DNA from: Hydrogenophaga sp. NFH-34 | GTDB taxonomy: Bacteria > Pseudomonadota > Gammaproteobacteria > Burkholderiales > Burkholderiaceae_C | DNA: 64,000 bases | Reading direction: 5' to 3' | NCBI RefSeq assembly: GCF_021401345.1 | Contig: NZ_JACBGE010000001.1 | Coordinates: forward strand, 62,001 to 126,000 | In this document: piece by piece, positions 41,576 to 50,054 of the stretch | Layout: every line of letters begins with the position of its first letter | How positions within the stretch are numbered: position 1 is the stretch's first letter | Made by a program: the position numbers and the translations under genes | Notes under the pieces: generated by a model | What the model was told of the DNA's origin: nothing | The model's database searches: none | What the model saw: the letters and a program-made list of their open reading frames with translations, nothing else

Positions 41576-42409
41576 TTGATTCATTCCGTTCAGATCGGAC
41601 CAGTGTCACTGCCGCCCGGCCTGGTCCTCGCTGCGCTCGTCCTGACAATCGCTTTGTTGGTCGGAAATTGGCTTGGGCGTAAAGCCGGAGTCGAAGTAGA
41701 GAGTCGAATCTACCGCGGTCTGTTCATCAGCGCGATCTGCGCTCGCTTGGGGTTTGTGCTCCAGTACCATGAAGCCTATTCCAGCACGCCATGGAGCGTT
41801 CTTGATTTTCGTGATGGAGGATGGTCTCCCTGGGCTGGGCTACTTGCAGCATGGCTCTATGCCGCGACGGTCGTTTTACGTTTCCCGACAATAAGCAAGC
41901 CCCTGCTGTCGGGCTTGACTGCTGCAAGTGCGATTTGGATCGTCGGAACGGTGGTCCTGGCCTTGCCGTCTCGTGAAAGGCAGTTCCTGCCGGATTTCAA
42001 CACGCTCTCCATAAAGGGCGACCATATCGCGCTGCAGTCCTACGTCGGAAAGCCTACGGTGGTCAATCTATGGGCCACCTGGTGCCCACCTTGCCGGCGC
42101 GAAATGCCCGTCTTCGAGCGCGCTCAGAACGAGCATCTTGACATCAACATCGTGTTTCTCAATCAAGGGGAGGCACCGGCCAAGATCCAGCAATTTCTTG
42201 CAGGAAGCAAGCTGTCGCTACGAAATGTGTTGATTGACACGCAGGGCGAAGTTGCCCGCTCAATGGGCCAAAAAGGCCTACCAACAACCCTGTTCTTTAA
42301 CGCGGCTGGACGCTTGGTCGATGTTCGCGTCGGCGAGTTTTCTTACCCAACCCTCAACCAGCGTATTGATGCGCTCAGGCTCGGTCATGAGGCTGGCGGA
42401 AAGACGTGA
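41576..42409 (+). CDS. Membrane-anchored TlpA/DsbE-like thioredoxin with an Lgt-like N-terminus
   Basis: 277 residues from a TTG start with GGGAG upstream. The first 130 residues hold four membrane segments resembling part of prolipoprotein diacylglyceryl transferase (ISAICARLGFVLQYHEAY). The second half is a thioredoxin domain with WATWCPPCRREMP (C170, C173) and the cis-Pro region KGLPTTLFF. It probably works in the periplasm on disulfides or persulfides. It is the last gene of the sulfide island on this strand. Confidence 0.87.
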   Translation: MIHSVQIGPVSLPPGLVLAALVLTIALLVGNWLGRKAGVEVESRIYRGLFISAICARLGFVLQYHEAYSSTPWSVLDFRDGGWSPWAGLLAAWLYAATVVLRFPTISKPLLSGLTAASAIWIVGTVVLALPSRERQFLPDFNTLSIKGDHIALQSYVGKPTVVNLWATWCPPCRREMPVFERAQNEHLDINIVFLNQGEAPAKIQQFLAGSKLSLRNVLIDTQGEVARSMGQKGLPTTLFFNAAGRLVDVRVGEFSYPTLNQRIDALRLGHEAGGKT

Positions 42410-42422
42410 GCCACTTTGGGAT

Positions 42423-42472
42423 AAGCATCTGTAGTGCAGCAGTCACGGCACTACGGGAGGAGTTGATGCTTC
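42423..42472 (+). terminator. Nested inverted repeat after the TlpA-like gene
   Basis: AAGCATC (42423-42429) pairs with GATGCTT near 42466-42472, and inside it GTAGTGC (42431-42437) pairs with GCACTAC (42448-42454). It can fold into a two-tier hairpin marking the end of the island's transcription. There is no run of T, so a classic terminator is not certain. Confidence 0.45.
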
Positions 42473-42673
42473 ACCAAAGTTATTCCGTCTGAGCCTGATC
42501 AACATACTTGTTCCATGATGTCGGCAGCCCAGCAGGCGTGATCGAGTTGGCGCGTTGCTGGTCAATGCATCCGGTAGGCATCGCGAGCTGCGAGGGGTGA
42601 TTGCAACGGCTGCATTCTTCTCCTTAACTGCGACCAGGGCCATAGGCAGTGGCCCCACAGATAGGGAGAAAAC

Positions 42674-43588
42674 ATGAACTTGCGTCATATCGAGGCATTC
42701 GTCGCAGTGGCCGAGGAGCTGCACTTTGGCCGGGCTGCCAAGCGCCTGCACATCGAACAGTCGCCGCTGTCGCGCCGGATCAGCCGGCTGGAGGCGGACC
42801 TGGGCGTGACGCTGCTCCACCGCAACGGGCGTGGCGTGCGGCTGACCGTGGCCGGGCGCGTGTTCCTGGAAGATGCGCTGCGCGTGATGCTGGCCTGCGA
42901 GCAAGCCCAGGCCCGCGTTCGGGATGCGGCGGCGGGCTATCACGGCACGCTGCGCATCGGCTTGGCAGGCGACATCGGACGCACGCGCCTAGCCGCGCTG
43001 CTCGCGCTGTGCCGGCAGGAAGCGCCGGAGGTCAGCATCCGGTTGACGGAGGTACCGCTGGCCCAACTCCTGCACGGATTGGGCGTGGGTCTGTTCGACG
43101 CAGGCCTGGCGTCGGTAGGGCATGTGGAGGGCGAAATCGTGGTGGCGCCGCTGTGGCGCGATCCGTTCCTGGTGGCCTTGCCGGCGCGGCATCCGCTGCT
43201 GGCGTACAAGGAAGTGCCGCTGAAGGAGGTGGTGAAGTATTCGCTGGTGCTGTGCGACCCGCAGGTGTGTGACGGTTGCCAGCAGCAGCGCGAACACCTG
43301 TTCCGATCCATTGGCATTCAGCCAGCAGTGGCGGAGTACGTCAGCACCCATTCGCTGATGCTGGCCCTGGTGGCTGCGGGCTATGGCGTGGGGTTCTCCA
43401 GTGCAGCGCATCTCGAAGGCTGCACGCAAGCCGAAGTGGTGGCGCGACCGCTTGCGGAGCGGGACGTTTCGTTGACGACGTATCTGCTGCGGCCACAGGG
43501 GGACATCCTGGAACCGTTGCGCCAGTTCATCGACCGCGCGGAGCGTGTGGCAGGCACGCCAGTTGGCGGCGATCAACGCCTGGCATGA
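42674..43588 (+). CDS. LysR-family transcriptional regulator
   Basis: 304 residues. N-terminal helix-turn-helix MNLRHIEAFVAVAEELHFGRAAKRLHIEQSPLSRRISRLE, followed by the effector domain starting GTLRIGLAGDIGRTRLAALL. Cysteines cluster in LVLCDPQVCDGCQQQ, which could sense metals or redox. LysR genes of this type often mark the junction of cargo and core in ICEclc-like elements. It is not next to an obvious target; it may control ICE genes. Confidence 0.87.
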   Translation: MNLRHIEAFVAVAEELHFGRAAKRLHIEQSPLSRRISRLEADLGVTLLHRNGRGVRLTVAGRVFLEDALRVMLACEQAQARVRDAAAGYHGTLRIGLAGDIGRTRLAALLALCRQEAPEVSIRLTEVPLAQLLHGLGVGLFDAGLASVGHVEGEIVVAPLWRDPFLVALPARHPLLAYKEVPLKEVVKYSLVLCDPQVCDGCQQQREHLFRSIGIQPAVAEYVSTHSLMLALVAAGYGVGFSSAAHLEGCTQAEVVARPLAERDVSLTTYLLRPQGDILEPLRQFIDRAERVAGTPVGGDQRLA

Positions 43589-44120
43589 GGTGGGGAATAC
43601 TGGATCGGTCGATGCATATTGGGTCTGGCGCAAGACCGGATTTGCATCACCGTTCGACCACCATGCGTCACGACGATAGGGGGCACATCGCTGGGGTAAT
43701 CCGCATGGCATGAGAGACCGATGCCGGCGCGCTGCCGAAGTCAGTGTACTGACGCGGAACGCATGAGCTTTGCCTGGATGCAAACCGGCTCATCCGGCCG
43801 ACGCATTGACGCTTTACCCCGCCCCATTTCCTAAGAAAGATTTGCCCTGGTTTTCTGGTTGAGCGCGGCATCCCTGATGGATGCGCGATATTTCAAACCG
43901 TTGCGCCGGTAACAAGACTTTTCGCAGGCGCATTATGGTGGAGGTGTATTGGGCATCGCAAGAAGTGTTTGCCTTTTATGCGACGCTCGGCTTCAGCGCC
44001 GAACCCAACGTTCACCATGTGCCGACCGGCCCGCGCTTGATCGGGTTCTGGGCAATCGTCGCGCCCACGTGGGCTGCGCGCGCTTGCCACTTGTCGATCC
44101 GACGATGGGAAGCGCACGAC
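43589..44120. other. Long stretch without a confident gene before the ICE core
   Basis: About 530 bases. The frame of the next gene is open back to 43881, but nothing there resembles a conserved start. GTCAGT and ACTGAC flank two bases at 43740-43753, a short inverted repeat that could be an operator. No att-like repeat was found. Confidence 0.55.
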
Positions 44121-44879
44121 ATGCCGAAATCGAGCAGCCTTGCCTTTGGCGCCAAGACTTACTACCGCCCGATGGAGGCGGCAATCCGCTGGTGCGGACT
44201 GCTGCGCTTCGAGCAACGCATCTTGCAAACGCTGGGGCGGCGCGCGATGCCGGAGGCCAACGAGTTTCCGCGCTGGCCACTGCTGCGCCTATATGCCGAC
44301 CGCATCTTCGACGCGCTGACGCATGGCGAGCTGGCCGGTGGCAGGGACGGTATCGTAATGGACGGCCAACGGCCGGCGCTAGATGATCCGCAACTGACCG
44401 TGCGCCATGTGGACCTCAAAGCGTGGATGGCCCACTACTACCCCGGCGAGCGGCCGGGTTTTTTGTTTGACGACATCGAACGCGCGGTGCATCCGGTGGT
44501 GAGCGTGGACACGCTCAACATCCTGCTGGCCGACCGCGAGGCAACGAAGGTGCAGCTCGCCGAACTCTCGCAGGTGCGCGAGGCGCTGCGAGCCGCGCAC
44601 GAAGCCTTGGCGAAGGTACAGGCGGCGCGCGGCGATGCCAGCGACACGTCGCGCGAGCCGGGCTTGCGCAGCGAGACGACCTACCTCAATATCATCGGTG
44701 GGCTGCTGACCTTGCTGCTGGGCAAGTCGCCCTCGGGCACGGCCTATTCGTCCTTCCACAGCATGGACGCGGTGGTGAGCGCGCTGCTCGCGCACCACGA
44801 AGGCCGGCCGGGCCTGAGCGAACGCACGCTGTGGAGCAAGCTCGCGCAGGCGCGGCGCCACCTCGAAGCGTCGCGCTGA
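44121..44879 (+). CDS. ICE-associated conserved protein of unknown function
   Basis: 252 residues from the ATG at 44121 (MPKSSSLAFGAKTYYRPMEAAIRW), chosen because coding character starts there; the frame continues upstream to 43881. The middle contains a coiled-coil-like region (LAELSQVREALRAAHEALAKVQAAR). It lies upstream of alpA-parA as in ICEclc-type elements. No enzymatic motif is recognised. Confidence 0.72.
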   Translation: MPKSSSLAFGAKTYYRPMEAAIRWCGLLRFEQRILQTLGRRAMPEANEFPRWPLLRLYADRIFDALTHGELAGGRDGIVMDGQRPALDDPQLTVRHVDLKAWMAHYYPGERPGFLFDDIERAVHPVVSVDTLNILLADREATKVQLAELSQVREALRAAHEALAKVQAARGDASDTSREPGLRSETTYLNIIGGLLTLLLGKSPSGTAYSSFHSMDAVVSALLAHHEGRPGLSERTLWSKLAQARRHLEASR

Positions 44880-44898
44880 TTCAAGTCCCGGCCGCGCC

Positions 44899-44931
44899 CT
44901 GCAATTGCAGTCGCGCCTTCTGCAATTGCAG
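44899..44931. promoter_or_regulatory. Two identical 12-bp palindromes, 21 bp apart, before alpA
   Basis: CTGCAATTGCAG occurs at 44899-44910 and again at 44920-44931. Start-to-start distance is 21 bp, two helical turns, so two dimers could bind the same face. Location upstream of alpA-parA makes it a likely operator for the core operon. Confidence 0.75.
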
Positions 44932-45007
44932 TGATTTCCGCGGCGGCCGTCTATTCAATGCGAGGCACTTTCCGAACAACGCCAATGAGCGTCAAGGAGT
45001 GTCTCTC

Positions 45008-45226
45008 ATGTCTTCGCAGACGACAGCGCCGGTTACGCCGGCCGAGCACCGCATCCTGCGCCGCGCCGAAGTCGAGGCCAAGACCGGCTTCAAGCGCGCC
45101 CACATCTATTCGCTCATGAAGGAGGGCAGGTTCCCAAAGGCGCTGCGCCTGGGCGTGCGCGCCGTGGGATGGGACTCGGTGGAGGTCGAGCAATGGATCG
45201 CTGACCGCCTCAACGAGCGCGCCTGA
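45008..45226 (+). CDS. alpA: AlpA-family DNA-binding regulator
   Basis: 72 residues from the ATG at 45008. MerR-like winged helix-turn-helix: RRAEVEAKTGFKRAHIYSLMKEGRFPKALRLGVRAVGWDSVEVEQWI, typical of AlpA/excisionase-like regulators. In ICEclc-type elements alpA precedes parA. Probable control of core or transfer genes. Confidence 0.9.
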   Translation: MSSQTTAPVTPAEHRILRRAEVEAKTGFKRAHIYSLMKEGRFPKALRLGVRAVGWDSVEVEQWIADRLNERA

Positions 45227-45265
45227 CGCTTCTTCCGGCACATGCCAATCAACCGGGAGAAGCCC

Positions 45266-46132
45266 ATGCAGGTGGTGTCCATCATTTCGACCAAGGGCGG
45301 CGTGGGCAAGACCACGACGGCGGCCAACCTGGGCGGCTTCGCGGCCGACGCCGGGCTGCGCGTGCTGCTGCTGGACCTGGACGTGCAGCCCACACTGTCG
45401 AGCTACTTCACGCTGGCCGAGCGCGCGCCGGCCGGCATCTACGAGATGCTGGCCTACAACGAGCAGCGCGCCGAGCAACTGGTATCGCGTACCGCCATCG
45501 CCGGGCTGGACCTGGTGCTGTCGAACGACGACCGCGGCGAGCTGAACACGCTGCTGCTGCACGCGCCGGATGGCAGACTGAGGCTGCGCCACCTGCTGCC
45601 GACGCTCGCGCCGCGCTACGACCTGCTGCTGATCGACACCCAGGGCGCGCGCAGCGTGCTGCTGGAAATGGCGGTACTGGCCTCGGACCTGGCACTGTCG
45701 CCGGTGACCCCGGAAATCCTCGCGGCCCGCGAGCTGCGCCGCGGCACCTTGCAGCTCATCGAGGACATCGCGCCGTACCGGCACCTGGGCATCGAGCCGC
45801 CGCCGCTGCACCTGCTCATCAACCGCGTGCATCCGGTGTCGTCGAACGCGCGGCTGATCCAGCAAGCGCTGCGACAGGTGTTCCAGGGGCAGCCTGGCGT
45901 GCGCGTGCTGGACACCGACGTGCCGGCGATCGAGGCGTATCCGCGCGCAGCGACGCGAGGCTTGCCGGTGCACCGCGTGGAGTACCGCCAGCCGGCGGGC
46001 CGCGCCGCACCCGCGGCACTGGACACCATGCGCGCGCTGGCCGGCGAGCTTTTCCCGGCGTGGCAGGAGCGCTTCGCGCTCGTCACCGGCCGAGAGAACG
46101 CGGGAGGGGCCGGCCATGGCCAGCGCGCATGA
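45266..46132 (+). CDS. parA: ParA-family partition ATPase
   Basis: 288 residues from the ATG at 45266 with GGGAGA seven bases upstream; an ATG at 45242 is an alternative. Deviant Walker A STKGGVGKTTTAAN, then the LLLDLDVQPTL and LLLIDTQGA motifs. Helps maintain the excised ICE. The C-terminal end overlaps the HicA-like gene. Confidence 0.93.
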   Translation: MQVVSIISTKGGVGKTTTAANLGGFAADAGLRVLLLDLDVQPTLSSYFTLAERAPAGIYEMLAYNEQRAEQLVSRTAIAGLDLVLSNDDRGELNTLLLHAPDGRLRLRHLLPTLAPRYDLLLIDTQGARSVLLEMAVLASDLALSPVTPEILAARELRRGTLQLIEDIAPYRHLGIEPPPLHLLINRVHPVSSNARLIQQALRQVFQGQPGVRVLDTDVPAIEAYPRAATRGLPVHRVEYRQPAGRAAPAALDTMRALAGELFPAWQERFALVTGRENAGGAGHGQRA

Positions 46133-46373
46133 ACTGGCGCGCGGCCACAAGCGGCTGCGAGCGCTGATCGAGTTTGCCCTGGACGAGGGCTGGAAGGTGG
46201 TGCGCACCCGTGGCGGGCACCTGCTGTTCACGAAGCAGGGCTGCGCGCCGATCTACACCAGCTCGACGGCGAGCGACCACCGCGCCGAGCGCAATGCCCG
46301 TGCGCAGCTTCGCCGCGCCGACCGCCAGGCGCAGGCAGCCGCGGCATCGCCGCAGGAGCGCAGCCATGGCTGA
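46116..46373 (+). CDS. HicA-like small protein between parA and parB
   Basis: 85 residues with a strong GGGAGGGG site. GWKVVRTRGGHLLFTKQGCAPIYTSSTASDHR resembles the HicA double-stranded-RNA-binding-like fold with its GxH motif. No HicB-type antitoxin is adjacent, so it may be a domesticated core protein. Overlaps parA and parB at its ends. Confidence 0.75.
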   Translation: MASAHELARGHKRLRALIEFALDEGWKVVRTRGGHLLFTKQGCAPIYTSSTASDHRAERNARAQLRRADRQAQAAAASPQERSHG

Positions 46374-48036
46374 CATGACGCCGGACGACATGGCCGCGAA
46401 GCTGCTGGCCTCGGGCTTCGAGCGCAGCAGCCCTTCGGCCGCAGCCTTGACCGACCCCATCGCCGACACGCCGATGGTCGTCACGCTGGACCAGTTGCGC
46501 CCCTATGACCACGACCCGCGCGTGACGCGCAACCCGGCCTACGAGGACATCAAGGCGTCGATTCGCGAGCGCGGGCTGGACGCGCCGCCCGCCATCACGC
46601 GCCGGCCCGGCGAGCCGCACTACATCATCCGCAACGGCGGCAACACGCGCCTGGCGATCCTGCGCGAGCTGTGGAGCGAGACGAAGGACGAACGCTTTCT
46701 CCGCATCCCCTGCCTGTTCCGCCCCTGGCCGCAGCGCGGCGAGGTAGTGATGCTGACCGGGCACCTGGCCGAGAACGAGCTGCGCGGGGGATTGAGCTTC
46801 ATCGAGCGGGCCTTGGGCGTGGAGAAGGCGCGCGAGTTCTACGAACAGGAGATGGGGCGGGACAGCGGCCAATCGCTGTCGCAGAGCGAGCTGGCACGTC
46901 GGCTCACGGCCGATGGCTTCCCGCTGCCGCAGTCGCACATCAGCCGCATGCAGGACGCGGTGCACTACCTGCTACCGGCGATCCCGAGCTTGCTGTACGG
47001 TGGGCTGGGCCGGCACCAGGTCGAACGGCTCGCGGTGCTGCGCAAGGCCTGCGAACGCACTTGGGAGCGGCGTGCGCTGGGCCGCAGCCTGTCGGTGGAC
47101 TTCGCCACGCTGTTCCAGGACGTGCTTGCGCAGTTCGATGCGCAGCCGGACAACTTCTCGCCGCAGCGGGTGCAGGACGAGCTGGTCGGCCAGATGGCCG
47201 ATCTGCTGGAAGCGGACTACGACACGCTGAGCCTGGAGATCGACGACACGGAGAGCCGGCAGCGTGCGCTGACCAGCGATCCGGCGCCGCCGCAGGCAGC
47301 AAGACCTCAAGCCCCGGCGTCGTCTGCGTCCGCGCCGGAACGGCCTTCGGTGCAGTCGTCAGCGCCTCCCGCTCCCGCGTCGGCAGGCGCCAACCAGGCG
47401 GCCTCGACCAGCGGCGCCGAAAGCGCGCAGCGGGGCGACGAGCAGCAGGACGACAAGCAACGCGATGAACGCCTGCAGGGCCACATCGTCTCCCCGGCGA
47501 CGACCACCGACCGCCTGCAATCCATCCAGCGCATGGTGGCCGACCAGATGGGCGACAAGCTGCCCGACTTCGAGGCCGACGCGCTGCGCGCCATCCCCGT
47601 GCAGGCGGGCGGGCTCTATCCCATCTCGGACGTCTGGTACATCGAGCCCGGCCTGGACGTGCCGGATCGGCTGCGCGTGCACATCGCGCAGTTCGCGCGC
47701 GAGATCGCCGAGGAAGCCGCCGTGGCCGAACAGGTCGAGCCCAGCGACGGCGGCATCGGCTTCACCTGCACGGCGCCGCCGGCCCCGCGCGCCGTGCCGC
47801 CATTCGCACGGGCAGTGCTGACGCTGCTGCAGGCGCTGTGCGCCGCACGTGCCGCGGCCGGGCTCGATCGCGCCCGGCTGGCGGACGATCTGGCGCCGCT
47901 GCTGTGCGGCGGCGGTGCCCATCCACGCCTGAGCGATGCCGCTCTGGTGAAGCTGTTTCGGTTGCTGCGCCTGGCGCGGCGGCTTCTGGATTTGGAGACC
48001 GGCGCGGCCTCCAGCGACCCCGGCCGCGGCGCCTGA
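46366..48036 (+). CDS. parB: ParB-family partition/nuclease-domain protein of the ICE core
   Basis: 556 residues from the ATG at 46366. The ParB N-terminal domain holds VTLDQLRPYDHDPRVTRNPAYEDIKASIRERG and RNGGNTRLAILREL (GGNTRL motif), then LAENELRGGLSFIERALG. A low-complexity Ala/Pro/Gln/Asp linker (about 300-425) separates a C-terminal domain. Long ParB proteins of this size are usual in ICEclc-like elements. Works with ParA. Confidence 0.92.
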   Translation: MADMTPDDMAAKLLASGFERSSPSAAALTDPIADTPMVVTLDQLRPYDHDPRVTRNPAYEDIKASIRERGLDAPPAITRRPGEPHYIIRNGGNTRLAILRELWSETKDERFLRIPCLFRPWPQRGEVVMLTGHLAENELRGGLSFIERALGVEKAREFYEQEMGRDSGQSLSQSELARRLTADGFPLPQSHISRMQDAVHYLLPAIPSLLYGGLGRHQVERLAVLRKACERTWERRALGRSLSVDFATLFQDVLAQFDAQPDNFSPQRVQDELVGQMADLLEADYDTLSLEIDDTESRQRALTSDPAPPQAARPQAPASSASAPERPSVQSSAPPAPASAGANQAASTSGAESAQRGDEQQDDKQRDERLQGHIVSPATTTDRLQSIQRMVADQMGDKLPDFEADALRAIPVQAGGLYPISDVWYIEPGLDVPDRLRVHIAQFAREIAEEAAVAEQVEPSDGGIGFTCTAPPAPRAVPPFARAVLTLLQALCAARAAAGLDRARLADDLAPLLCGGGAHPRLSDAALVKLFRLLRLARRLLDLETGAASSDPGRGA

Positions 48037-48049
48037 GCGGAGACCACCC

Positions 48050-48610
48050 ATGTCCGCACCGCACCCGCTCAACCAGGCCGTCATCGCACAGGCGCTGCAC
48101 GACCTGCGCAACGGGCAACTGCGACGCTGCAAGGCGATGGGCTTCGGCGAGGAAGAACTCGATGCGCTGAAGCATCCCGAACTCGTGAGCATGCTGGTCA
48201 ATGCCACGGTCTCGTGGTGCTCGGTGTCGGTCAATCGCGAGGTGCTCAAGCGATTGCTGAGCCAGGTGCACGACGTGGAGCGCGAGATCGCCACGGTTGA
48301 CCGCATGCTGCGCCTGGGCGCTAGCACCGAGATGGTCAGCCGCTTCTACGGCCTGACGCACCAGGAGGTGGCCCTGCGCCGCGACATACTCGGCCTGCCC
48401 AAGCGCAAGGGGCGGCATCCAGTGCTGGACGAGGCGCAGGACACGGCGTTGTGGAAGCAATGGAAGGCCGGCGTCACGGAGCGCGGCGTCGCGCTGGACG
48501 ACGAGGTGGCGATGCTGGCGCTGACCATGGACCTGGCCGAGACCTTGAACCTGCCGATGTCGGTGATCTGGTCGGCGATACGCAACTGGATCGATCAGGG
48601 GCTGGTGTAG
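48050..48610 (+). CDS. DUF2857 protein of the ICE core
   Basis: 186 residues. HPLNQAVIAQALHDLRNGQLRRCKAMGFGEEELDAL and MLRLGASTEMVSRFYGLTHQEVALRRDILG match DUF2857, with a helix-turn-helix-like middle. Conserved between parB and the STY4528 gene. Possible DNA-binding role. Confidence 0.87.
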   Translation: MSAPHPLNQAVIAQALHDLRNGQLRRCKAMGFGEEELDALKHPELVSMLVNATVSWCSVSVNREVLKRLLSQVHDVEREIATVDRMLRLGASTEMVSRFYGLTHQEVALRRDILGLPKRKGRHPVLDEAQDTALWKQWKAGVTERGVALDDEVAMLALTMDLAETLNLPMSVIWSAIRNWIDQGLV

Positions 48611-48613
48611 ACC

Positions 48614-49864
48614 ATGGCGACCGGCGGCTCACCCCGGCGCGATGGCCCCGTGGCGCTGTCGGCACTGTTCGACGACGCGCTGCGCGAACTGGTCCCCCCG
48701 ACACCATCGGCACCGCCAGCCCCGCGCGGCACTGCCCCTGCGGCGCAGTCCGCGCCGGTCAGCGACGGTTTCCTGTACAGCGGCAACCGGCACGAGAGCG
48801 TGCCGCGCGCGCTGTTCCTCGACCGTCGCCTGACGCCGCTGGAGCGCAACGCCTGGCAGGTGTTCCGCCTGCAGCTCCAGAGCGACGGCGTGACGGCTTT
48901 CCCGACCTACGACCAGCTCCGGCCCTTTCTTGCCTCAATGCCATGCGCGGCACAAGCCTCGCACGAGACCGTGGCGCGCGCCTTGACGTTGCTGCGGCTG
49001 ACGCGCTGGCTGAGCCTGGTGCGACGGCGCCGCGACCCGAAGACCGGGCGCATCCTGGGCAACCTCTACGTGCTGCACGACGAACCGCTGACACCCTTCG
49101 AGGCGATGCAGCTCGACCCCGACTACCTGGGCCTGGTCAGCCAGGCGCTGACCCATGCCGCGAAGGCGGTGCAAATCGTCGGTGCGAACACCCTGCGCGA
49201 GATCGCCGAAGACCCGATGCTCAATGGCCGCACGCTGCCCACGCGCCTACAGGTGCTGGCACAACGCATGGCCTGCAACGAATGGGTCGATGCGAGTTAT
49301 CCACAAGAGCCTGTGGATCACGAATCCGAAGAAGGCCAGGACGGCCTACTTCGGAATCTCGACGGCCCGTCTTCGGATTCCGAAGCAGGGCCGAAACCCG
49401 CGCCAGACGGCTCACTTCGGAATCCGAAGGAGGACCGTACAGTACGTAAAGAAAATCATAGTGAAGTACGTACAGTACCGCGCGCGAAGGCGTTGCAGCA
49501 CCTGCGCCTGCCCGAGCGCCTGCTGCGCTTGAAGGACGAACAGCAAAGCGGCGCGATGGTGGCCTTGCAGCAGGTGGACGAGTCGCTGCGGCAGGCGGTG
49601 CTGGACGAATGGGATGCGCGCTGTCGCAACAGCGCGGTGCGCAACCCGGCCGGCTACCTGTTCGGCATCATCCAGAAGGCGATCCGCGGCGAGTTCAAGG
49701 CTTGGGCCGGCGAAGGCGGCTCGCCATCGACGCCGCCTGCGCCGCCGCCACGGCCACCCGAACCGGCTCCTTCTGCATCGCCACCGCCCGCACCTAACGG
49801 CCCCGGCCGTGAGGCAGCGCGGGCTTACCTGGCGAAGCTGCGTTCGACGTTGGGCAACGCCTGA
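48614..49864 (+). CDS. STY4528-family replication protein of the ICE
   Basis: 416 residues. FLYSGNRHESVPRALFLDRRLTPLERNAWQVFRLQL, then helix-turn-helix-like SHETVARALTLLRLTRWLSLV; a family called pathogenicity-island replication protein. The gene contains phased repeats and an AT-rich stretch (49322-49478), described separately. Starts 3 bp after the DUF2857 gene. Confidence 0.88.
   Translation: MATGGSPRRDGPVALSALFDDALRELVPPTPSAPPAPRGTAPAAQSAPVSDGFLYSGNRHESVPRALFLDRRLTPLERNAWQVFRLQLQSDGVTAFPTYDQLRPFLASMPCAAQASHETVARALTLLRLTRWLSLVRRRRDPKTGRILGNLYVLHDEPLTPFEAMQLDPDYLGLVSQALTHAAKAVQIVGANTLREIAEDPMLNGRTLPTRLQVLAQRMACNEWVDASYPQEPVDHESEEGQDGLLRNLDGPSSDSEAGPKPAPDGSLRNPKEDRTVRKENHSEVRTVPRAKALQHLRLPERLLRLKDEQQSGAMVALQQVDESLRQAVLDEWDARCRNSAVRNPAGYLFGIIQKAIRGEFKAWAGEGGSPSTPPAPPPRPPEPAPSASPPPAPNGPGREAARAYLAKLRSTLGNA
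49322..49478. repeat. Phased repeats inside the STY4528-type gene (candidate replication origin)
   Basis: CTTCGGAWTC-type sites lie at 49322 (inverted), 49349, 49371 and 49415; the last two are 15-bp palindromes (CTTCGG-3-CCGAAG). GTACAGTAC follows at 49437-49445 and 49470-49478, 33 bp apart, flanking an AT-rich stretch. The layout resembles iterons plus an unwinding region. Confidence 0.55.
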
Positions 49865-49865
49865 A

Positions 49866-49888
49866 CAGCTATCCCCAGGGGATAGCTG
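49866..49888. repeat. TATCCCC-A-GGGGATA palindrome, copy 1
   Basis: Arms CAGCTATCCCC and GGGGATAGCTG around a central A; perfect over 23 bases. Followed by ACACGAAGCCTTCC, which also follows copies 2 and 3 in slightly changed form. Confidence 0.85.
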
Positions 49889-49955
49889 GGACACGAAGCC
49901 TTCCAGCCATCGGCTTCGGTTCTGTCATGTGTCGCACCGTCGCAGCCCGGCGCGG

Positions 49956-49976
49956 ACCTATCCCCAGGGGATAGGT
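49956..49976. repeat. TATCCCC-A-GGGGATA palindrome, copy 2
   Basis: Arms ACCTATCCCC and GGGGATAGGT around A, perfect over 21 bases. The outer CC/GG change keeps the pairing, which points to selection for the palindrome itself. Confidence 0.85.
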
Positions 49977-50037
49977 GGAACACGCAGCCTTCCGCGCCCC
50001 CGGTTCGGTCCCCGTCTTCATCGCCTGAGACGGGGAG

Positions 50038-50054
50038 CTATCCCCTGGGGATAG
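50038..50054. repeat. TATCCCC-T-GGGGATA palindrome, copy 3
   Basis: Arms CTATCCCC and GGGGATAG around a central T; perfect over 17 bases. Confidence 0.85.

Noticed and set aside
42674..44120. ICE attachment site near the LysR gene
   Set aside because: No tRNA gene end, integrase or matching direct repeat was seen, so the element boundary must be elsewhere.
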